This document shows, piece after piece, positions 56,815-64,000 of a DNA stretch of 64,000 bases; positions within the stretch are counted from its first letter, which is position 1, and each line of letters starts with the position of its first letter. Origin of the DNA: Thamnidium elegans (Eukaryota; Mucoromycota; Mucoromycetes; Mucorales; Mucoraceae); NCBI GenBank assembly GCA_025201345.1, contig JAIXMG010000039.1, forward strand, positions 124,001 to 188,000. Reading direction: 5' to 3'. Below the pieces are notes generated by a model. It saw only the letters and a list, made by a program, of their open reading frames with translations, had not been told where the DNA came from and did not search any database. The position numbers were made by a program, and so were the translations under genes.

Positions 56815-57339
56815 GTAATATTTTCCTTTTTGTTTTTTTTTGTTTTTTTACAGAAAAAGGTAAAATTGTCGAATATATAAAGCAAGAGAAAGAGAGAGGG
56901 TAAACTTTCAGTTCCTTCTTTTCGCTTTAGGAGTGCGAAATAGCGCACCAAGCCACACACTCAAACAAAAAACTTGGAAAAAAAAGGACATGGTTTAGAT
57001 GGACTGCTTTTAATTTCATTATGTCCTTTTATAAAGTAGGGTTATGGAGAACCTCTCTCTCTGTAGAGATTATGTTAGAATATTATTATTTTTTATTTTA
57101 TTGTATTATAAATTATAGATTTTTTATGTATATTAAAAGTATCCGTTCTCGGGGAGTGATTAGAAAGATATAACACTTTTTGTGTCGGAGTAATATCCTT
57201 TTCATATACAAGTGAATTAAACGACAATGCACTTTTTAAACAAATAATAATCCCCGCTTAAAAAAGATGTTCTTATAATAAAATAGTCGCACAAGGAAAA
57301 AAAATCCTTTCTCTTTCGTTTTACATCTATACATAAAAA
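56815..57339. promoter_or_regulatory. Divergent intergenic region between SIN3 and VTC1
   Basis: 525 bases separate the two start codons. It includes T/A-rich tracts, GAGAGA/TCTCTC stretches and a GCGAAATAGCGCACC segment near 56936, but no clear TATA box or known operator. Confidence 0.45.
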
Positions 57340-57711
57340 ATGTCATCACAACCATTATTAGAACCAACGGGTAAAAGAATTGCATTACCAGTTAGAGTAG
57401 AACCCAAAGTATTCTTTGCCAATGAACGTACATTTCTATCATGGCTTAATTTTACAGTTGTGTTGGGTGGATTAGCTATGGGTTTACTTAACTTTGGAGA
57501 TCGAATTAGTAGATTATCTGCCATGTTGTTTATTATTACATCCATGTTTGTTATGCTTTATGCGTTATATACTTTTCATTGGAGAGCTACAAAGATTAGA
57601 AATAGAGAGGCAGCCGCGTATGATGATAGAGTGGGACCTACTGTATTATGTATATTTTTAATTGCGGCAATTGCTTTTAATTTTTATTTACGTATGGCGA
57701 ATCCTTCTTGA
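57340..57711 (+). CDS. VTC1: Vacuolar transporter chaperone VTC1
   Basis: Intronless frame of 123 residues, [20 protein letters not shown] then [20 protein letters not shown]. The pattern [13 protein letters not shown] is the DUF202 signature and is followed by three membrane spans ([52 protein letters not shown]). The short length without an SPX or catalytic tunnel domain identifies the Vtc1 subunit rather than Vtc2-4. Family knowledge: Vtc1 forms the membrane channel of the polyphosphate polymerase complex of vacuoles, linking phosphate storage and translocation into the lumen. Preceded by a T/C-rich leader; no intron. Confidence 0.93.
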   Translation: MSSQPLLEPTGKRIALPVRVEPKVFFANERTFLSWLNFTVVLGGLAMGLLNFGDRISRLSAMLFIITSMFVMLYALYTFHWRATKIRNREAAAYDDRVGPTVLCIFLIAAIAFNFYLRMANPS

Positions 57712-58111
57712 ACAGTAATAAAATTCCCGTTAAATTATTATTATTTGCATTATTGTGTAACCTACCTCTCTCTTTCTCTTTACAGCGCTATCTCTTTTAC
57801 AGTGCTATATATAAACTATATATATAAACTACAGGAATTATTTTTCTCTCTCTCTCCATTACTTAATCAATAATGACTCGATATATATCATAGTCCTACC
57901 GCAAATTAAAATGTGCATTGTGAATACAAGGAAATACATAATGCAGAAATTATGCGCGATCTTTCTTACGTAATATAATAATGACTCACAGTGTATATCA
58001 TTTTCTCCGCCCAACTAGAATCCATAAAATCCTGTACACCGAACCATTTTTTTCTATTTTTTTTTTTTTTTCATTTCTTTCCCCTCCCCCCTTTTTTTTT
58101 CTTATTGTATA
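57712..58111. other. Intergenic region between VTC1 and TRP4
   Basis: 400 bases. AATAAA lies at 57718-57723 as a polyadenylation signal for VTC1. CT repeats (about 57766-57782 and 57846-57856) and a pyrimidine tract directly before the TRP4 start are visible. No gene. Confidence 0.5.
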
Positions 58112-59356
58112 ATGAAATCTCTTATCAAGACACTTATTCATGAACCGACAGAGTTCTTACCAGAAAACGCAGAAAGAGCCATTGACGAAATTATGAAGGG
58201 TCAAGCAACACCGAGTCAAATCTCAGCTTTTTTAATCGCGTTGAAATTACAAGGTAAAGATAAAGATGCCAATATTGTTGCAGCATGTGCAACAGCTATG
58301 CGTAGGCATGCTCTTTTAGTGTCTTATGAAGGGTACCAGCACTTGAACGGACATGTAGTGGATATGGTTGGTACTGGTGGTGATGGACATGATACTTATA
58401 ACGTATCTACAACTGCATCAATTATTGCAGCAGGAGCTGGTGCCAAAGTAGCAAAGGTAAAATAAAGAAAAAAAAAGTTTTTTAAAAATTAACCTTTTTT
58501 TTTTTGTGTGTGTAAGCATGGTAACCGTGCGGCATCTTCTAAATCTGGATCAGCAGATTTGATGGAAGCACACGGCTGTCAAATTTCAAAAGTTGAGCCT
58601 GATCAAGTAGCGGGTATTATAGATCGTACAAACTTTTGCTTCTTGTTTTCACAAACTTATCATCCAGCTATGAAACACGTGGCTGGGTTACGTAAAGAAA
58701 TTGCTATACCTACTGTATTTAATTTGTTGGGACCCATGAGTAATCCTGCTAAACCCACTCGAGTCGTTGTAGGTGTACATTCGCCTGAGATTGGTGAGTT
58801 GATGGCTAATGCGTTAAAATTGACCGGTGTACAAGAAGCACTTGTAGTATGTGGGTCCGAGAAATTAGACGAGGTATAACTTACCGGGATCTTTTTTATT
58901 TATTTGCAACTGAAAAACGTGTTTTTTATTTTATAGATTAGTCCAGCGGGCGAAACAAATGTAATTGATATTATACATCCATACATACATATACTCACTC
59001 ACACTAAAAAAAAATCACATTTTTATATATAGTATTGGAGAATTCATAGTTCGGGAGATATAACAATGGGGAGTTTACACCCTACTCGTGATTTTGGATT
59101 AAACGTACACTCATTATCTCAAGTAAAAGGAGGAGACTGTTTTGAAAATGTTGAAATCTTGAAACGATTATTAAACGATGAATTACCAAAAGACGACTCT
59201 ATTTTAGATTTTGTATTATTAAATGCTTCTGCTTTATTAGTTGTATCTGGTATTGCTACCGATTTTAAAGATGGCGTTGAAAAAGCTCGTGAATCTATTC
59301 GTAGTGGAAAAGCAAAACGTGTATTGGAATCATTTAGATTGGAAACTTTACAATAA
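58112..59356 (+). CDS. TRP4: Anthranilate phosphoribosyltransferase (TRP4)
   Basis: Four exons, with introns near 58457-58516, 58875-58936 and 58960-59032. About 350 residues. MKSLIKTLIHEPTEFLPENA opens the helical domain. DMVGTGGDGHDTYNVSTTAS (PRPP-binding loop with the GTGGD motif), KHGNRAASSKSGSADLMEAH, and FLFSQTYHPAMKHV are the expected anthranilate-PRT signatures; FNLLGPMSNPAKP follows. The C-terminal part, after the short exon ISPAGETN, reads YWRIHSSGDITMGSLHPTRD and ends SFRLETLQ. It transfers phosphoribose from PRPP to anthranilate, the second step of tryptophan synthesis. The protein is monofunctional as in yeast. Its stop is about 14 bases from the stop of the convergent gene, so the 3' UTRs must overlap. 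Confidence 0.93.
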
Positions 59357-59370
59357 AAAAAATTAAAAAA

Positions 59371-60563
59371 TTAAAATTGAGATAGGATTGTAGAGATATT
59401 GACACGTGTATGGTTTAATTCGTTGTGTTCAAGTGTTACATATGCATCACCTAATAATTTGATTAGGTCTTGTTGTTTACTGGTAGTGAAGGCGAGGTCA
59501 TCAAATGTTTGAGCAATACCAGAGACCGTGGAAGGAGTGAGGCCATACAGGTCAAAGTAGTCGGTGCCTAGCAACAGAACGAATGATTGGTCGGTTGCTA
59601 CTAGCAACTGATTATACTTTGTACAAGGAACATTCTTTTTCAGACATAATTAATTTTTTATATTTTATAGTGAGGAGGGGGGGGGGGTTACTTACAATAT
59701 CACTGGTTGTGTTAATACGTAAATGATATGGAAAATATGCTTGTATAACATGATGATTTGAGATCGACAATTGTTCTAAAAAAAGACGTTTATATGTATA
59801 TTTATAACTAGAACTATTTTTAAATTAAAAAAAAAACGTACTAGTCCAAGTGATATCATCATCTAATTTCCAACTAATTTCCCAAACTTGATTAGCAAGA
59901 CAATAAACTTTTAAATCAAGTTTTAATTGATCATATAAGATATCAGGTAATAAATCAAATGTATAATAAAGATGTATAATTTGATCAGGTTGTACATTTG
60001 CATACTTGTTTAAATTCACTGTCTCTGGTATGTACATGACTGGGAAGCAAGATAACTGTACCTGATGCTGAAGTATGCAGTTCAACCTTAATTTATATAG
60101 GTTAGTACAAGTATAAAATTAATTAGAAACAAGTCATTTACTTTGCTTCCACTTGGATCCATATCCTTCCTGATCGTAACCATCCTTGACAATTGACTAG
60201 ATTAAATTTGTTTGTGCTAGGTTCAGATATCGTAGTTTGATTATTGGTTGATCCACCAATAATAGGAACCATATCCAGTTTATTATTATTATTATTATTT
60301 GGAATTATTCGGCTTGGCTTATTTTCTTGTGTTAAAGAATAAGCATATTGGTTTTGTAACGTTTGTCGAGACTCGTGCAGTAGCCTTCTTTTAGTCGACA
60401 TCTGGGAATGAGGCGGGTAAATAAAAATATTTCTTTTTTGGTTTTTTTTTATTATTATTATTAGTTTTACTTTGTTTAATAGGTCTGCTTTTTGTGCTAG
60501 ACAAGCGTTTAGTTTGGTTTGAACAATGGTTAAAGCATGTGTTAATTCTTTGACGTTACTCAT
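59371..60563 (-). CDS. Conserved-looking hypothetical protein, five exons
   Basis: Exon 1 is a short coiled coil, MSNVKELTHALTIVQTKLNA and CLAQKADLLNK. Exon 2 begins MSTKRRLLHESRQTLQNQYA with an Asn run, ending NCQGWLRSGRIWIQVEAK. Exon 3 is LRLNCILQHQVQLSCFPVMY through LKVYCLANQVWEISWKLDDD; exon 4 EQLSISNHHVIQAYFPYHLR to TTSDI; exon 5 NVPCTKYNQLLVATDQSFVL, ending NISTILSQF. About 320 residues with a beta-rich middle. No known domain recognised. Some features (N-terminal coiled coil plus beta sheet) would suit a RWD-type or adaptor protein, but this is guesswork. It diverges from the guanylyltransferase gene with about 250 bases between starts, and converges with TRP4. Confidence 0.55.
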
Positions 60564-60812
60564 GGTGTAGACTTATAAAAAAATTAGTCTGAAAAAAAAA
60601 AAAAAAAAAAAAAAAGACATGATGTGGTGACATGTTATGATTGGCTGGATATATTTATCTACAAAAAAAAAGTCTGTGTGCAACGGAGATTCTAATTAAA
60701 TAAAGAGTAAGAATTCTTTTTTGTGTATTTCTCTTTTTCTCCTTTATATATATTATTTATATATAACACTTCATCTCTCTTCTTTTTATATATACACTAA
60801 TCGTTAAAAACT

Positions 60813-62106
60813 ATGAAAGCTCTTATTCTTGTTGGTGGTAAGATAAATAAGAAAAATAAAGCTTAGCTTAGTACCTGCTTATCTAAGAATACTTTTTTGT
60901 AGGCTTCGGTACTCGTCTTAGACCTCTCACACTTACCCTTCCTAAACCTCTTGTTGAGTTCGCTAACAGACCTATGATTCTTCATCAAATCGAAAGTCTT
61001 TCTAAGGTAAAATATATACCAAAAAAAAAACGTTATTCTTATCTCTATATGGAAATGTTAAATATTTATTTATTTAGGCTGGTGTTACAGATATTGTCTT
61101 GGCTGTTAATTATCGTCCTGAGATTATGGTTGCTGCTTTAAAAGAGTACGAGCAAGAGTATGGAGTTACAATCACTTTTTCTGTTGAAACTGAACCTCTT
61201 GGTACAGCTGGTCCTTTAGCTTTAGCTAGAGAAATCCTTGGTAAAGATGATACTCCTTTCTTTGTGCTGAATAGTGATGTTATCTGTGATTATCCTTTTG
61301 AACAAGTAAGAGACTTCCATACCTCTCATGGGGACGAAGGAACTATTATTGTAAGTTGCTTTTATATTTATTTATTTTGTATGTATAATATTGACGCGTT
61401 TAATAAAAAAAAATAGGTTACTAAAGTAGACGATCCTTCTAAATATGGTGTTGTTGTCAATCACAACGATTCCTCCAAGATTGAAAGATTTGTTGAAAAG
61501 CCTCAACAGTTTATTAGTAACAAAATTAATGCTGGTATCTATCTCTTCAACCCTTCTGTATTAGATCGTATTGAATTAAAGCCTACATCGATTGAAAAGG
61601 AAGTGTTCCCCGATATTGCTAAAGATGGTCAGCTTCATACATTTGACTTAGATGGGTTTTGGATGGATGTTGGACAACCTAAAGATTTCTTAACTGGTAC
61701 CTGTCTTTACCTCAGTCATTTATCAAAGAATAAACCTCAAGAGCTTGCTAACCCAACCTTGGACTATGTTCATAAGGGTAATGTGATGGTTCATCCTTCA
61801 GCTAAAATTGGTAAAGATTGTCGTATTGGCCCTAATGTGGTCATTGGTCCTAACGTGGTCATTGGTGACGGTGTACGTCTTCAACGCTGTGTAGTTATGG
61901 AAGGTGCAAAGGTAAAGGATTTTGCTTGGGTTCAATCTAGTATTATTGGTTGGCATTCATCTATTGGTCGTTGGTCAAGATTAGAAGGATGTTCTGTTCT
62001 TGGTGATGATGTGACCATTAAGGATGAAATCTATGTCAATGGTGGTTCTATTCTTCCTCATAAAACTATTTCAGTTAATATTACTGAACCTCAAATTATC
62101 ATGTAA
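60813..62106 (+). CDS. PSA1: Mannose-1-phosphate guanylyltransferase (GDP-mannose pyrophosphorylase)
   Basis: The first exon is only MKALILVG; the second starts [20 protein letters not shown], so the nucleotide-binding [11 protein letters not shown] motif spans an intron. The third begins [15 protein letters not shown], with [14 protein letters not shown] (Asp of metal binding), [32 protein letters not shown] and [13 protein letters not shown]. The C-terminal part is a left-handed beta-helix of hexapeptides ([20 protein letters not shown], then a repeated IGPNVVIG unit). It ends [15 protein letters not shown] ([11 protein letters not shown]), the family's normal terminus. About 360 residues. 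It makes GDP-mannose for glycosylation and cell-wall mannans. Introns near 60838-60901, 61007-61078 and 61348-61416. Confidence 0.93.
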
Positions 62107-62263
62107 ATAATATACTTTTTTTTAAAAAAAAAAAATCTTTCTCTTTTTCCACCCCGTAATAATCATCACACAATACACACAATTCATACTTTTTTTTTTC
62201 TTGCTTACCCCCACTCTCTCCTTCCTTTTTTTATTTATTTATTTATATATAATAATAAAAAAA

Positions 62264-63742
62264 TCATTTAGTTGATATAATCCAAGGGTCAGATTCAATA
62301 TCAGAAGCTTTTATACGTTTCAAAGGATCTTTTACAAGTAACTATTTTTAACGAGGTTAATTAATTATATAATTGTTTTTTTTTTTTGGGTGTGTTACCT
62401 TGCTAATAAATGATTTAGCACCAGAACTCATATTGGTATCAAACACGAGATCTACTTTGGTAATACGCTCGTATGTTCGCAGAGGATTTTCCGCTTGATC
62501 GCTTGTACTAAAAGGCGGGTAACCTGCCAACATTTCATAGGCAAGTACACCAAGTGCCCATATATCAACCGAGTTCGAGTGTGGTTCGTTTTGGATCATT
62601 TCTGGTGGTAAATAATCTAATGTTCCACAAAACGTATTTCGTCTAATCAGATTGTTAATAGATTAAAATTGATAATTATTTTTCGATTTACCTTGGCTTG
62701 GGATCGAAAACTGACCAGCCAAAATCAGCTATTTTTAACATGTTGTTTTTATTCACCAAGACTATATAATACTTTTTGAGTTATTCGTTTTTAAAACACT
62801 CTGTTTTTTTAAAAAATATATATATATGTGCTTACTATTCTCTAGTTTAATATCGCGATGGATTACGCCTAAACTATGCATATATTTCACTGCGTCTGTT
62901 AATTGTAATATATACTAAAAATGTTACAAAGTGAGACCATTATATCCCCAACAACAAAATCATGACTTACGCGAACAACTTCAGCTTCTGTGAATTGTTT
63001 CTTTTCCATTAATACCGAATACAGGTCTGAATTACCAACATATTCCATTACTAAATACACTCTATCTTTATCATGAAAGTATCCATATAATCTAACAATA
63101 TGTGGATGGCTTTTTTTTTATCTTTTTTGTTAGTATATTTTTTTTAAAAAAAAAATGAGGGACTTTACTTTAAATGAACTTGAATTTCTATTTCTCGCTT
63201 TAAAAATAATACAACATTGGCAGCTTCCACTTCTTCCTTTTTTAATATCTTTATTGCAACAGTTTTATTTGTACGTCGTTCAACTGCTCTCCAAACTAAT
63301 CCAAATTTACCTCCTCCCAAGTATTCTTCAACGGAAAAGTCCTTGATATTCCAGGATTTTTTTCTATGTTTTGTTTTTAGTTTTGTTTTTAGTTTTCGAC
63401 AGTAATAAATTGTTGTTACCTCGATAAAAAGTCTTGATCAAGTGCTTGTCTCATTTTATTATCAAAGTAATTAGGTGGCGAATAATCAATACCGTAATGT
63501 CTACGAACAATAGGCGAATCCATATAATTGACATCGGTCATTGGATCCTCGGATTCTAACGCCATTTGTTGGTAGTATTGTGTACGTCGTTCTTTGGCAT
63601 AACTTATACTATTTGGGTTACGGTCTAAATCTTGTGCGGTTAAGTCTCGTCGTGGTGTGTAGTCGACATATTCGGATAAGGGGGCGGTTATTGGGTTCGT
63701 GTTGGCCCTTCGAACTGGTGATTTAAATATTTCTTTTGGCAT
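62264..63742 (-). CDS. Aurora-type serine/threonine kinase
   Basis: About seven exons. N-terminal regulatory part of about 110 residues, MPKEIFKSPVRRANTNPITA, has KSPVRR and YTPRRDL segments suited to phosphorylation. The kinase domain: VEEYLGGGKFGLVWRAVERR (glycine loop), KTVAIKILKKEEVEA (VAIK Lys), HPHIVRLYGYFHDKDRVYLV then MEYV, GVIHRDIKLEN (catalytic loop), KIADFGWSVFDPKPRRNTFC with GTLDYLPPEM in the activation segment. ADFGWSV and CGTLDYLPPEM are hallmarks of Aurora/Ipl1. It ends DIESDPWIIST-K. The glycine loop GGGKFG and KRI-type ending are ordinary; N...TFCGT marks the autophosphorylation Thr. About 400 residues. Family members phosphorylate kinetochore (Ndc80, DASH) and chromatin proteins in mitosis. 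Confidence 0.87.
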
Positions 63743-64000
63743 TTTAAATGAGAAAAAAAAAATGTGTTTAAAAAGGGACGTAAAAAAAAACTTTGTGTAT
63801 TTTGAGTTTAAAGTTTTATTATATCCCATTTGTAAGAAACAATCATCTTTAAATAAGATAACAGTGGGCCCATTTGGTGTTCAAAGAAATCCAAGCAAAA
63901 ACTTTGATTTTCATAAGGCTTTTTTTTTTTTTTTTGTCTTTTATCATGTATTACTATTATCGCACAGGCTTATATATTTTTTATTATAAAAAGCAACACA
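63743..64000. other. Upstream region of the kinase gene, window end
   Basis: AT-rich with A and T runs. No gene start or terminus is recognisable before the window ends. Confidence 0.45.

Noticed and set aside
1..64000. tRNA and rRNA genes
   Set aside because: I looked for B-box GTTCGAnTC-type motifs with matching acceptor stems and for rRNA-like conserved segments and found none; a covariance-model scan would be decisive.
1..64000. CRISPR arrays, bacterial operons, phage or plasmid features
   Set aside because: No direct-repeat arrays; genes are spliced and eukaryotic throughout.

Overview
The window is nuclear DNA of a fungus. It is very AT-rich, the genes carry many short GT-AG introns (mostly about 45-80 bases), and the gene set is fungal: a DASH subunit (DAD4), VTC1, a TRP4-type anthranilate phosphoribosyltransferase, an MBOAT wax-synthase-like enzyme and calcineurin B. 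Long A/T homopolymers, decayed C2H2 zinc-finger and F-box families, and transposon ORFs with IGYARKS and zinc-knuckle motifs suggest an early-diverging fungus, most likely Mucoromycota (Mucorales-like). That placement is an inference from style and family resemblance, not a computed phylogeny.

Layout. 0.2-1.2 kb: a four-exon GST-like gene. 1.2-10.6 kb is gene-poor and holds a secreted 3D-domain protein (minus strand) and a decayed eight-finger C2H2 pseudogene. 10.6-28.5 kb is gene-dense: NUF2, a small secreted protein, a coiled-coil protein with a CENP-K-like tail, a glutamine-synthetase-like enzyme, an ACS-family MFS transporter, a STYX-type phosphatase, RINT1/TIP20, NUDCD1 and a SUGCT-like CoA-transferase. 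28.5-31.0 kb is a graveyard of mobile elements: an IGYARKS recombinase-like fragment, a 141-bp Tc1/mariner-type MITE and a zinc-knuckle gag fragment. 31.7-43.0 kb: a YcnI-like GPI-type protein, DAD4, a SANT/Myb-like protein, an acidic protein, calcineurin B, ATIC (ADE16/17), the MBOAT enzyme, a small hypothetical gene, a CIA30 complex I assembly factor and a 54-residue cysteine-rich secreted peptide. 44-51.7 kb: four tandem F-box/LRR-like paralogues on the minus strand, one intact and three in increasing states of decay. 52-63.7 kb: SIN3, VTC1, TRP4, an unrecognised protein, mannose-1-phosphate guanylyltransferase and an Aurora-type kinase.

There is no operon logic, but several genes touch chromosome segregation (NUF2 of the Ndc80 complex, DAD4 of DASH, an Aurora kinase whose family regulates both, and possibly a CENP-K-like protein). 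Several pairs are tightly packed: RINT1 and NUDCD1 diverge from a 120-base spacer, and TRP4 and its convergent neighbour have stop codons about 14 bases apart. Splice junctions were assigned by eye from reading frame and GT/AG and should be taken as good to a few bases. The points most worth follow-up are a STYX orthologue that keeps the catalytic cysteine, the F-box decay series including one gene with a single in-frame TGA, the tiny DAD4 and cysteine-rich peptide genes, the MITE with a third internal arm, and a recurrent T(n)A(n) palindrome just inside many introns.
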